Below are positions 37,114-49,430 of a stretch of 64,000 bases of DNA, one piece after another. The position numbers were made by a program, and so were the translations under genes. How positions within the stretch are numbered: position 1 is the first letter of the stretch; every line of letters starts with the position of its first letter. The notes under the pieces are model-generated. The model was not told the origin of the DNA. It made no database searches and saw only the letters and a program-made list of their open reading frames with translations. Source of the DNA: Sipunculus nudus (taxonomy: Eukaryota; Annelida; Sipuncula; Golfingiida; Sipunculidae); the NCBI GenBank assembly GCA_026874595.1, contig CM049317.1, forward strand, positions 20,297,882-20,361,881, given 5' to 3'.

Positions 37114-37586
37114 TATTCTTATTCAAGTATGATTTGATACACATTGTACTGTGAAAGAAAATGCAGTAACAGAAAACAGAGCCAGGTATCGCATTATTGC
37201 GTCATGTTAAGAATGATAGAGGTCCGCAAACGAAAATATACTAAAGCCCACATCTTCAATTAAATGCCTTGATATAAAATCAAAATAATGATAGGTGACT
37301 TTAATTATAAATGTTGCCAGGCGCCTAAACGGACTAAGTATGAATGAAAACAAGCCATACATAATCGTGAAGGTGTTTGCAGTTATTACTGAGATATACT
37401 GGAAAGGTCTCTATAATAGTATCATTTTATTGATGTGAAACTGAATGTAAATTTTATTTTCACAAATATTTCTTGCATATTATTCTTTTCAGAGACCTGG
37501 CTGTTTGGAAAGTGGACAAGGAAAATAATAAATGGAAGCTTCCATACATCATTTGGAACAAGACTTTAAGTCCGTCTGTAAAATAA
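36185..37586 (+). CDS. Copy D: secreted NTF2-like protein, shortened core and extended tail
   Basis: Exons 36185-36278, 36464-36607, 36920-37028 and 37493-37586 give 441 nt and 146 residues. The signal peptide begins MATKRRNVVYQSVTVIV and ends near AEASG. Exon 2 is 34/49 identical to copy C by hand count, with HHPDPEAIFDHIY and MPPGEPFYQ, but the lone cysteine is Tyr. Exon 3 is 109 nt instead of 151: an in-frame loss of 42 nt removes the residues equal to IYGNLAVQVFWYED in copy C, one of the core strands. In exon 4 the copy C stop TAG is AAG, so the protein continues past IWN as KTLSPSVK. Frame, splice sites and both termini are intact, yet the fold is probably damaged. It may be a recently disabled gene still open by chance, or a remodelled product. 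Confidence 0.65.
37045..37109. repeat. (TA)n microsatellite 16 bp after the exon 3 donor of copy D
   Basis: Pure TA run of about 65 bp, beginning almost at the splice donor. It lies at the position equivalent to the TA/TG tract in copy C. Confidence 0.95.
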
Positions 37587-37587
37587 A
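37582..37587 (+). terminator. Candidate polyadenylation hexamer overlapping the stop of copy D
   Basis: AATAAA spans the TAA stop (37584-37586). It is the first such hexamer after exon 4. Use as a signal is unproven. Confidence 0.3.
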
Positions 37588-37999
37588 CCGTTTCAATGAT
37601 TTATTGAAGAATACAAATATCATTCAACCATGTTCTATTGTTCCATGTACCCTTGTTAATTATAACTGAGTAAGCAAATGTCTTCTAGTAAATCAAAAAC
37701 AATATTGCGTATGACATTTATTATCTATTCCCAGTGAAATTCATGCATTAGTTTGATCAACTCCTGTTTCTAACTAAGCCGCTGACTCATTTACAGTTGT
37801 TTTCAGTTTACCAGCAAGAAAAACAATTTTAGAAAAACTTGCTGTAACACGTACTAAACAACAAAGTTACTAACTCAGATTCATTGTTGATAGAAGAAAC
37901 GCCATAAAATCTAACCGACTCAACATTCTTTGTAAAACCCGAATGTAGCAAGAGCAAACTACCATGTAAACCACGCTTCCACTCTTTCCTTGTACCCGT

Positions 38000-38960
38000 C
38001 TTTTGTTTTCTTAACTGTTAGATATGGTCAACTAGCCGAATGTAACATAATTACTGAAACTAAAGATGATAAATGAAATAAGCCATTAGACAGTCGATTG
38101 AAAAAGTTTGGCTCCCTGAACTGGTGTTCTTGGTTCAATGACGTGCTTGGCGATGAGGGTGAGTTGTAATGGCTCCACTAAGTTCGGTAGATTACTCCAA
38201 GTTCTCTGGGTTCCTGCAGCTCTACAGATAATCCAACGCAACCATCCCATCTATGCAGAGTGCCTCGTTTTAGTACATATAACTAATTGGAACAATCCAT
38301 GTAAAATAAATAAAGTTATATTTTATATAGACTTTTTGGTGAAACTATTGAACAAGAATTCGGTTCACGTTGTTAGGTTTTATAGAATACGTGAGTTTGT
38401 ATCCATGCTCGGGGGCTTCTGCTGTCCTTAGTCTTATTTAATATAATAAGACATGACGGTATAACAGAATATCTTGCGTTGATAACTTAGAATCTATCTT
38501 GTTATTATGCGAAAGGGTATTAATATATCATTCTGATTGTTTTTTTTTTCATGTTCTGCCAGACAAACCTAAAATTGTGCGCGCAGTGATTTTTACTGCA
38601 TCGTTATCACGTATTGTTAATCAGAAAATCCGCGTCTTTTCATGTAATATATATAAATATTGCAGGATATAAAGGTACTAGGGCATCTATTAGAAAGTAA
38701 ATATCACTACGCCTGTTTTGAATAACAACTGATATAGGTGAGAGAACCATTATTTTGAAAAAGTGTACAAAGAGTCAGCAACATAAGTAATACGTCAGTA
38801 ATAGATAGTGCATCAAATTTTAACACAATCCTACAGAAATGATGAGAGCTTAAACAATTCTGGGGACGTTTTGGTGAGACACCATGATCAAATAGTATTA
38901 TGAGAACACATCGCCATGGTGAGGCTTACTTACGTTGTGACATTATCATGATGAAGTGAC
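38000..38960 (+). repeat. 3' flank duplication unit, copy 2
   Basis: Matches 9355-10200 collinearly (landmarks given there). A GC-richer insert at about 38100-38270 is absent from the other copy; a 97-codon frame in it is not recognised. Confidence 0.6.
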
Positions 38961-38984
38961 ACATTTTCATCATCTTTTTTTTCT

Positions 38985-39170
38985 GAAGATGACTTCGATA
39001 AGATCTGTCGAGTCTTACGTTATGCCACCGAAGTAACCAGCTCAGACGATGAAAGGTCCTTACAAATAGAGGACAACTATGAACTGTGTATGGGAATCCC
39101 ATTTGAAACAGTTGCTAAGATTTGGAAGGCAATGTTATTGTACTTGAATGAGAAGTTATTTAGGCAGTGA
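38985..39170 (+). pseudogene. Possible transposase fragment (Harbinger/IS4EU-like helix-turn-helix)
   Basis: An open frame of 61 codons ending in TGA, without its own convincing ATG, reads EDDFDKICRVLRYATEV, then SLQIEDNYELCMGIPF and [19 protein letters not shown]. The pattern of a leading helix, G(I/V)...TV.KIW and Y(L)NEKL recalls the helix-turn-helix that precedes the DDE domain in Harbinger-like transposases (where F.(V/I)S.STVSRI...W). No DDE domain follows; a TC/TA microsatellite begins about 115 bp later. The assignment rests on pattern only. Confidence 0.3.
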
Positions 39171-39288
39171 CGTATCCACTTCTGCCAACCACGTAAATAC
39201 TATACATTTTGCTTTACTTGTTGAGATTCTACGCCAACGTGAAAAAAAGTCATGGCAGCGAATGTGTTCCCACGCAAAAAAAAGTCGA

Positions 39289-39289
<1 letters not shown>

Positions 39290-39347
<58 letters not shown>

Positions 39348-39357
39348 ATCTATATAT

Positions 39358-39450
<93 letters not shown>

Positions 39451-39452
39451 TA
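39290..39452. repeat. Compound (TC)n(TA)n microsatellite
   Basis: About 26 TC units followed by about 100 bp of TA with a few AATA and GATA interruptions, the longest compound tract here. Confidence 0.95.
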
Positions 39453-39692
39453 TAAACAAATCACAACATTTCAAAATGAAAATTGCTTTTAAAATATAAA
39501 AAAACGCAAAATATGCAAGAATAAAAAGGTGCTGGAATCATATATTATTCTGACAATTACAAGGTGTACATGGTTTTCCTTAACTGGAAGTGTACTATTT
39601 ACTTTTACACTCTTTACAGAATTTTGAAAATCTGCTGATACCATTTAAAATTATGAATTTATGAATTAGCATATTTTAAATCTTTTAGGATG

Positions 39693-39697
<5 letters not shown>

Positions 39698-39737
<40 letters not shown>
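39698..39737. repeat. (TA)n microsatellite
   Basis: Pure TA run. The sequence from 39740 to 41480 holds no recognised gene. Confidence 0.95.
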
Positions 39738-39740
<3 letters not shown>

Positions 39741-41487
39741 GCCTGATTAATATATTTATTTCAAATGAGGGGAATAAATAACACGTATCGGAAAATTCTT
39801 TACTTTTTTTTCATTTTCATCCCGGACTTTTAAATCATAATAGTATGTGGCCCTATAAGGTAACTGTTCGCTCTTTATCTGTTAGTGTTTACGTCTGTTC
39901 TGCACTGCATGGGTGCTGTTTTGGTTTTGCCGCGAATTAATTATTTTCGAATATTTGTCTCATTCTGTACAGTAAACAGGAATGAGATCTAAGTATTGTT
40001 TTGCATCCCTGCTTTAATTTGTATTGGTGATCAAAATATAAATTGATATAAATTTAATTATGCCTTAAAAAGTACGATGAAAAGGTGATGTACAAACTTT
40101 CTTTTGTAATTCTAATGCTATTGCCTAAACTGGGATTTTATTTTTACCCAGATGCCATACGTCTCTTTCAATTTGATATAGTACCTTTATTTTTTTCTAC
40201 ATTCTACGGGCATAGAAGACTTCAATGGTAGACTTCCAGTTAAAGAAACCTGTATATACTAGTAATTGACAGAATGAAATATAATCAAGCACTTATTAAA
40301 CTTTAGGTGCCAAAATCTACAGAAATTCGCAATCAACGTTTCCGTAAACAGGTACGAGAAAAAATAATAAGAGCAGAATAAGACCATTTAAGAAGAATAA
40401 AACTGAAATTAACAGTCATATAGGTGTAGAAATTACGATCCGTTTTAATTTGTTAATTTGTTATGCTATAGGTCACCTTCCACTCGTGTTTATTGCCGTC
40501 CTTCTTTCATACACAGAAAGGCCTTACGAGAGAAATAAGAACAGAAAATACTGAATCTGAATTAACCAGTATAAAATGGTCATAATTCCAGTTACATATA
40601 CATCCATAGTTACCTTTGCATATTAGTTTCTTTTTTATTTTCGCCACCTACATTCCCAGGGAAAATCTATATGCGTGGTTGTCTTAGCGTATATGGTCTC
40701 CAAAACTGTTTTTAAAGGGATTATTTAAAGGTTTAAAAATTAATTTATTAAATGAATGGTTTGGCATTAACTTCAAATTTCACATATTTTTATCTCACTT
40801 CATTAATATTTATGAGGCATACTTTTCTGATTAAAAGAAATCCTGTTTCTGATATATGAACCTCGTAGTGGGATAATTGGACTGCGACGGATCCATACAT
40901 GTAAACATGATCATTATCATTATACAGCCTTCTTTATTCTTCTCAGGAAGGACAACAAAAAAACTAAAACAAATATTGCTCTTAGCTAACCAAGTGTTCA
41001 TATGTCAGGTTTTAAAACGTTGGCAACAAAAAGCATCGTCAAGTACATAAAGTGGATGCTGTATGTAACAGTGAGAGATCGTAGAGTGATATGGTGATAG
41101 CGTTTAACATATTTTTGTTCTTTTGTTATATTTTCGAAATACAAATTTCAAGTGTTTTTAGAATACTGAGCCCACGAGAAATGTTCCTGCATTTGTAAGT
41201 TATTCAGAAAGCATATTTGTCTCTTGGAAATGGGGCCCGTTGCAAATTCAACCATTTGAAGCAATAACTTCAAGGTTAGTCAGCTACCTCCAGCACTGAA
41301 AAGCAATTGTTAGGAAAGGTGGATGTGAAAAACATAAGTTATCAATTAATTTTATAAATTTTCAAACATTAGCACCTAATAATTATTACATACCTATGCG
41401 CGAAATGATGTACGGTAGGGTATGTCACCAAATTTTCTAAAATAACATGAATTGAATACATTTAACGAATATCTGTACCTGTGTTAC

Positions 41488-41632
41488 CACATGGCACATC
41501 TTTTATAGTGGATCCCTTGCCCGCTGCACATCCTTTTTGCGGACTTAATCTTTCTTTCTAGATCTTCCCACAAAAGGTTAACGAACATTATAGTTGCTTC
41601 CTTCCCGTCAAACTGTGCTTCCCGCAGTGCAC
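41488..41632 (-). CDS. Candidate minus-strand exon, unrecognised
   Basis: On the minus strand a TTTTACCAG acceptor is followed by 145 open nt and a CCATGTG|GTAACA donor; phase 2 in and 2 out. It codes ALREAQFDGKEATIMFVNLL, then WEDLERKIKSAKRM and CSGQGIHYKRCAM. The composition looks like coding sequence (mixed charged and hydrophobic residues, GC-richer than its surroundings). No domain is recognised. A second open minus-strand stretch upstream (41772-41878: GQGDPIEASYLRPNRG, IKLAMEYC) may be a neighbouring exon, with weaker splice signals. Confidence 0.35.
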
Positions 41633-41999
41633 CTGGTAAAATTCGTTAATCAAGCAACATGATTCGAACAGGCACATGATGTCACTTAATGTCTTCTTAA
41701 AAAAAGCATCTAAAATAATAATATATATCATATATAACAATAAATATGTGTACATTATTTACACATAGTACGAATGTAAAATCAAATAGCACATGGAAAA
41801 TGCAGTATTCCATGGCTAACTTTATCCCACGGTTGGGTCTGAGATAGCTGGCTTCAATAGGGTCTCCTTGGCCTAATCCCGTAATATGAAGACACCCCAC
41901 CAGCATTATGGTCAAGTATGTTTAGAATTAGATTTAAACCAAATCTTGAATATCATATACTTTATGTCCTGGACTGCTAAATTGTGTCACTTGTATTTG

Positions 42000-44070
42000 T
42001 TAATGGTATTTAATATACATTACCATATTCTGAGCACTGTATCATAAGATATCATAAAAGAAATCATGTTTAGCTCTTATATTATATGACGGTGTAGACT
42101 GATTTAACGAAAGGCCGGTGGGAGAAGAGAGCAACAAAGGACGACTTTTTATTTTCTTTCTCTCACATCCAATTAGTACATAGTTATTAGATCCAATTGT
42201 TAAATAAGAAGTAATAATTTATGTGATATAAATTACCTAATACCACAAAATTGATTTCTCGATCAAGCCCAGTAAAATGATCAACAAATATTCGATTCAT
42301 TGTTTATTTCGGGTGTCTTACAAACACCTCTGAATTAATTTGATAATTACTACCTTAATGGCCAGGCACACCTACATAGTCATATATTTTTTCACGTAAA
42401 ATCTTATATGTAAACGATTTATGTATATATTTCTATAGGAAGAAAGGTTTCGAAAGCATGCATAAATAGGCTGACTGGTACATATGAGGCTGCATGATTC
42501 CTTTTTTTCAGATGTTGGTGCGGTTTGGTCCTAATCTTAATTTTCTGACTTCATGATTCTGTAAACTAGTGGGTACATTTATACATTACATTGTATAAAC
42601 GCAATACAATCATCTTGGTCTGTGGCATACGTTAATCAGACGTCAATTTGACAACGTATTAGATCAATGAAAGAAAGGAACATATTTAACTGCATTTTAT
42701 TTACTGAGACACCAGTAGACTGGCCCAGTCAATGAATTGGCTCTGAGAGATAAATCGAATGTTCCCTCACTGTATCGAACTTAGTGTCGGTACTGGCACC
42801 TGCCAGCTCGCGTCAACTTACATAACTAATGACCACTCTCTGACCCTCTTATCATCGACTGGTAAACTCGGGCCGTTCCGGACAGTCAGCGCCACACATC
42901 ACCGCCTCACGGTCTTTCCCAGTGACGTAAGAAGTAATTATAGTGGTCTTCCCCAAAATATTTTTAAACCAACATAGCCAATTAAGTAACCGTCTATTTT
43001 GGGCTTCCACCTTGCTATTTATATACCCATTTAATCAGTCTTAATTTTTTTAGGTCCTCGACTATTTTGATTACGGCAAGACTTTCAACGCCTTTTATAT
43101 ATCACGCTCAGCCTCAGTGAGTCAGTGTCTATCGCTTTTCAAAGCACGCCGATTTAAAAATGTGTCCCTGGCTCAGCCAATCAGCGTGAGATGTTCAGCT
43201 CCACATGCGACGAACGCAGTCAAACTCTTCATGTACCGGCTGACTGAAACGATCACGGCGATAAGCGTGTTGGCCACTTACCAATACAGTGGCAAGACTT
43301 TCAAGTGTAACTTGAAACTAACAAATACACATTACAAAATCGATGTGACACTGCCTCCGATTTCCTTATATTTGGCCTATGAACCGTAATGTTCGAACAG
43401 CAAAGTTATATCATAGGACACGAAGGTCCATGTATATGGACTCGCTGAATACATGATTTCAGTGCCAATGTTACAAAGCGGGTTTGGCTGTCTGTTGCCA
43501 GTGGGCCCGCTGTTAGCGTCCTCATAGCAACGATGTTATTCACAGGAAGCGTGACTGCCTGATATGAACATGCGAGGGAAACGCCAGGAGCCTTGTGATG
43601 CCCTAATATGCAAATATAAGTGAACCACCCTACGGACTTTACAGGGCTTTAGTGATTAGAGCTATTACGAGTTACGTCTATCGGTACATAGAATCACGTT
43701 TTATTTTAAACATGTAGGTAGTTAACATAAATACTCTACAGCCTAGGCAGGGCTAAGACACCAGCTGACAGTTAATAGTTAATGCGTCAATCCACAAGCA
43801 AGTATAAGTTTTTACAATGTAAATAGCAATTGCTATTTCATGTCGTTTACCTCTTAGCAGATTATAAACTACTTTTTTTGTGATTAGATGTGTATTCAAT
43901 CAATTGGCTTGTATAGCGTATAAATATAATACGACTAGGGTCGAATACCTTGATTAATCGGACTGCCTACACCTAAACCTAGTCGGTCACTTGTCGGTAA
44001 CATTATACTTGCCCGTATGATTACATTTGGTAGCACTTCTAAACTACAAAGCGGTGGAAGATTATTAGAT
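42000..44070. other. No gene recognised; GC-richer stretch at 42.75-43.6 kb
   Basis: The stretch 42750-43600 is richer in GC than the rest and holds open frames of 72 and 90 codons (42759-42977, 43117-43389), plus a CAGCCAATCAGCG word (CCAAT box in either orientation). No family is recognised. It may be a promoter, an old exon or part of a repeat. Confidence 0.35.
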
Positions 44071-44082
44071 AATGTCTAGATA

Positions 44083-44216
44083 TCTAGTATGATATTTACA
44101 TTTAACTCAACCTTCCCACATGAAAATAATATATATTGGGCAATATATATTGGTCTAGTATGATAATTATATTTAACTCAACCTTCCCACATGAAAGCAA
44201 TATATATTGGGCAATA
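44083..44216 (+). repeat. Tandem duplication, period 70
   Basis: Two copies of TCTAGTATGATA.TTA(C/T) ATTTAACTCAACC followed by TTCCCACATGAAA and ATATATATTGGGCAATA, in direct order. Confidence 0.95.
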
Positions 44217-45023
44217 CTTCTCCGAACCTGATTTACATAATGTCTGCCCTGGCGATAAGTTCAGAGACACTAATCAGAAACTCATAGTTAAGGACGCCCT
44301 ACGCGATTAGTTTCATATATAATATTTAAAAAAAAGAACGATTGTCCGCTGAGCTTTTTATCAAGTGAGGGCGCGATATTCAAACTGATATTCCGTGACG
44401 ATATACTGACTGTAATGGCGACGCATCGTATTTTCACAGATAACTGTACGTTGAAAAGCACCATGTTATATTCAGGGGTCTGGCATATTAGCCTTAGCAG
44501 CCTTTGACCTTAGGACTTGCCCGTTAGCAAATAATTCCAGTTGACTGTAAGGTCGGTAATCGCCGAATTAACCCAGATAAGAGCTCTGTCGACACTGTCA
44601 AATGAAGGTACGAAGAGATAAATTATACCTTAAAATATCTGAGGAACTGGGCAGTTTGACGTTTGCTGGCAGTTGTCAAACTCCGGACTTTTATAACAAC
44701 ATGATTCTTCCAATTAAAGCTGTTATATTTTTACTAAAAACTCGGCAAAATACATTGAACTGCCCTGACCTTAGCGGCACAATTTTTCTTAATATAAGTG
44801 CAACCAGAGCGCGTATAAGTCCGTGCGGGAACACAAGTTTTCCCTTCCACAGTACATAGATCGTTCAGATATATATAGGACGAAAAGCGACGGTGTTAAT
44901 AGTACATGTAAATCCGTTATGGACGATTCCATCGAATTAATATTGCTGTTCTATAATCTCTGTTTTGGGCATTCTGGGAAAACAATTAGGTGCTTATTCA
45001 AGGAAAATTTAAATTCGCCATTG

Positions 45024-45026
<3 letters not shown>

Positions 45027-45066
<40 letters not shown>
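45027..45066. repeat. (TA)n microsatellite
   Basis: Pure TA run of 40 bp. Confidence 0.95.
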
Positions 45067-45068
<2 letters not shown>

Positions 45069-46524
45069 GTATGGGCTTTGGATACCCTGACATACTTTTA
45101 CACATCGGAAAAGGTGGGAAAATATCCGTGACTGCCGTTGCTCTATAAGTGAAAACAAGGGGGCGCTCATTGCGGCAGTGGTGCTCATGCTATATGAGTT
45201 GGACAATTAGAAGATAAAATATTAAAAGTATATTTGGCAACTTTCCCCTTTCCAAAAAATGAAGCATGTTATATAAGAGACGTACATAAAACGCAATTTT
45301 GACAGTTTATCCGGTTATCAGTAAACCAGATGAAACAGTAAACAGAGTAACAAATACATGTTTGTTTTCTGTATATGTTTGTATTCACTGGTTTAATAAC
45401 CCTTCTTAAGTTGACAGGGAACTTAGATAAAAGATGATAGGGTTAACGGCAACTTTAAATTTCAGTCGGTGATTTACCCTCGTTGCATTAGTGGAGGAAT
45501 TTGCCTGTATGTTAATATTATCTGACATTAAATATGTTATCTGAGCCGGCTTCTTTTGTTGCTTGAAAGGGTATTTTGTTCTGGTATTTCATGTTAAGTA
45601 TCAAGTATACAGATATGTACATTCCTGCAAAAAAAAGTACCTACAGATCCTTCCATGTAAATGTGAAAACATCTTGTCTAATATGCCATGACGGTTCTTA
45701 ATATATGTGTCAAAAAAGAGTACAGTTTGAAAATGGCTAATGAAATATACAAAAACCGCTATGGCCGCCTTGGACTACCATCATTTCGCCCTCTCATTGT
45801 AACCATAATCGTATTAATATAGTTTGCATAAAACGTTTTTCCAACTGAAATATTAAGTAAGCAATATTTTACATAAACTCGAACACTACCAATCTAACTT
45901 CTTTGTGCCCTAATTTAGTGGTCAATGTTTTTAAAAGGATAAAGCATTTGACTCATCCGATAAATACAACGAACCGAATCGCCTATCAAGGTTTCTCTGG
46001 TTTATCCAATTAGATTTGATCAGGTGTTCCATTTCACCTGTCATTTTCTGACGTTCAGCATTTTTGGGTCATGATATCTATTATTACACCTGAGCCTCTA
46101 TACACTTCTAAAATACAATATATCTTGTAGCAACTGTAAAACTACCTTGTTTGGTTGGTGGGCTTACATGACCAGTATGTTGACGTGATTGCTCCATAGT
46201 TGACATCTATATGAATTACATATCAAGGGATTCCATTGGTTCCAGTTTTTAGTAGTTTTGCAATGAATAATGCAAGCCAACCCATTAAAAGCTACACAGG
46301 GCTCTGTTTCCAACGAAGGAAATGTTAACCTTACTGTGTTCAGTATTTCTGAAATGAAATGATGCATACATTTTGTTTTTATCAATTTACCAAAATCAAA
46401 ATATCTGTTTTTTTTATAACACAGCAGGACGCGTCGGAAATATAAATTAGTCTTTCATGAGGAAAAACATGCAAAAGCATGTTAAAACCCATCATTTGTG
46501 TACTAGTAATGCAAAATCGGTATT

Positions 46525-46539
46525 TTATATATTATAAAA

Positions 46540-46579
<40 letters not shown>
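46525..46579. repeat. (TA)n microsatellite, interrupted
   Basis: TA run with TTATA/AAATA breaks. Flanks to 48660 contain no recognised gene. Confidence 0.9.
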
Positions 46580-46580
<1 letters not shown>

Positions 46581-47292
46581 CGAATAAAATAAAACCTCCG
46601 GGAATCAATCGACCAATAAACACCTGTACGTGAAGTGTTATCTACACTGTAGTCCTACTGGCATCTCATGTATCCGTGTAAAATACTGTTTTTAGTGTCC
46701 AAAGTCTAGAGGCAACAGAATAATCATATATACAGCAACTGAACATTTGTTACCTAAAAATCAAAGATTATACAATCAAAATTGTCAGATCTTTAAAATA
46801 CATTAAATTTGCTAATAATAAAAAAAAAAAATCTTTCGATGGATGTACCTTTTGGTACCAGTTTAATTAAGGTTGTTCAGATTTTTTTGCGCATTTTAAA
46901 TAATTAATATATTAATGAATGTATACTGTGTGGGTTATTGAAAGGTGATGTCGAAAAAAGAATCCCTGAAACGCTGATGATTTGAAAATCAGAAAAAAAT
47001 AACACCGCGATTATGAAGCTTACCACGCCCTTGCTATTGATTATACACTGGAACCCAGCGCAACTGCGACTGCCTAATGTTGTTACACACGAAAAATTTT
47101 GGGCTTTGAGAAAAAAAGTAAAAGAATGTTTATAAAATTGAGAGAAAACTCTAAAATGTTGTTGGCTGTTGGTTGGGTGAAAAGTTATCTCAGAAGTTAA
47201 GAACGAATACCTTTCCTGTTGGTCTTGCTAAAGTTGTCTACAACGTTAAATATGGACTACACATTAAAATATACATACAAACATACATATGT

Positions 47293-47294
47293 AC

Positions 47295-47353
<59 letters not shown>

Positions 47354-47360
47354 CATATAT
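47293..47360. repeat. (TA)n microsatellite
   Basis: TA run with two CATA interruptions. Confidence 0.95.
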
Positions 47361-48689
47361 CTTATGCGGTACGTTTATATGCTATAGTGCTTCGAGCCTA
47401 TATGTTCATTAGAGAATTTAAGACAAACCTCAATTTTCCATTACAAACCTATCATCACACTTCAGGACTGTCTAATATAAATCCTCTGAACTAAATCCTG
47501 TCAGAAATTTTTTCGGGATGTTTTCACTCACCACCCCTTCAAATATTCGTTTTCATGACAATTTCAATTTTTGGTCCACAATTTAAAAACAATGCTTTTG
47601 CGATGACCTCAAAATCTCGTCATTTGGGGAAAATATGTTTATAATTTTAAAATTGCAATTCCCTCATCAAAATATTTTTTTTCTTTACATTTTTTTTTAA
47701 TTCTCGGATTCGGAAGTTAAATTTGGCACTAACATTTTCTTCTGCACTTTTTTTTATTATCTTAACTTTACTTTGCATGACCTGTGATACTCACATCAAT
47801 TTGCTCTTTTCTATTTTGCTAAAATGAAAACACAAGATATGAAGCCTTCCTATATACAATGATACCATACGTCCCGTTATATTAAAGCTATCGTAATTGT
47901 CAATTATATGTCTTTAAGTACAAGAAGTACAATAGTCGTTGTTTCAACCGTTGCTTTAATTATAAAAGAGTGGAATCATACCCTTTTACCAGAAGCTGCT
48001 TCTGGTGGTGCTTTGGGTAAAATTGCTACAGAAATCTTCTTTGGACGTCGCCGTGTTTGCCCATTTCATAAAATCATTTGCTCACATGCATTATTTTACA
48101 TAGACAGATATCACCAGGTCCAAAAAAAGCACCACTATATTCAAATAAAAAAAATCATTGAGTCTCACAGCTGCAACGTTTTCCAATTTGGTTACTTTCA
48201 TATAATGGAATAGGATTTCAAATTTACCAAAACGAAACAGTATTAGTGCTCGAAGAAATCTCACATCAATTTATATTGAATTACTTTATTACGAAAGACT
48301 TGACGCTAAGCTAAAAGTGCGATAGTAGCGTTACCATATAGCAACATTGTAAAAAGAAAGAGGAGGAAAACGCATTCCTACCTGTGTCTTGTCGAAAACC
48401 TAAACTAGAATTAATAATAACAGCCTGGTAATTTCACATTGCGCATCGATGAAAACGTTGTAATTTACTTTTGGAATCACAATCATTACAAACGGAAAAA
48501 AAAGTATAAGTAAATATAATAGAGCTGGACACTTTTCAGAACCTCCCCAAAACTGAAGAATATAATTCAACATTACACGCATCATAAAAATGTGTGTCTT
48601 TAATAACCTAATTTTTAAAATTAAGTAAACAAAACAGTTATGATCAGTTTAACTACTAACCTCTTGTGAATATCAATTCAATACAACTA

Positions 48690-49430
48690 GGGACCCATGT
48701 TTGTCTATAGAGATAGGTTTATGAGCTTTTTCAAAATGTGGGTCCTGTGTTAAGTTTGAAGCAAACATGTGTACCCAAACTGGAGTTTTCATCCATAAAC
48801 TAATGTTTGAATCGATAGGCCCTGGGACTTTAACCTATGAACATGTGACCCCAATATTGTTCAGGAACATTTGGTTATGGGCAGGTGTACCACATATCAA
48901 AGACGGAAGGTTTGGGATGACAAGTTTGGCTTAAAATGAATCCTCAATATTTCTAAAGAAGTGGGCCATGTGACCTTAACCTTTGATCTTATGACCAAAA
49001 TCAATAGGGTTTTTATTTTAGTAGTGGACCATTTAGAAATCAAGATAGAAATCAATGTTACAATCCGAACTGGAGTTATCTTCGGGAAACAAATGTGTAC
49101 ATATACCCCCCCCCCCCCCCCGTCTTTCTTCTTTGACCTTGAGACCCTAAATCGATCAAGTTCTTCCCCTATATCTGCAAAAAAAAAATGTTTGAAATGA
49201 AAGGTTTGGCTAAAAGTGCATCCCCAATCTTTCTAAATAAGTGGGTCCTGTGACCTTGATCATTTGACCTCTTCCGTTAGAAGTGAGCCATATATAAGAT
49301 TGAGATTCGTATGTCAATCCAAACTGGAGTTATCTTCAAGAAACGAATTTGACAGACATACAGAAAACGAACAAAAGGCGGACAGGGTGATTAATATTGG
49401 GCATCCTCTCATTACAGTGGGGATCTTATA
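48690..49430 (+). repeat. Dispersed repeat with internal modules (GTGACCTT / ACTGGAGTTATCTTC)
   Basis: Three imperfect modules each end in a (C/G)(A/C)AACTGGAGTT(A/T)TC word (near 48775, 49068 and 49320) and include a GTGGG(T/C)C.(T/A)GTGACCTT phrase or close relatives. A C16-17 tract at 49107 lies inside. The end, GACAGACATACAGAAAACG... GGACAGGGTGATTAATAT, is of a type common in mollusc dispersed repeats. No coding capacity. Confidence 0.7.

Noticed and set aside
42759-43389. Two adjacent frames of 72 and 90 codons in a GC-richer region
   Set aside because: No domain, signal peptide or splice context; kept as a note on the region rather than as genes.
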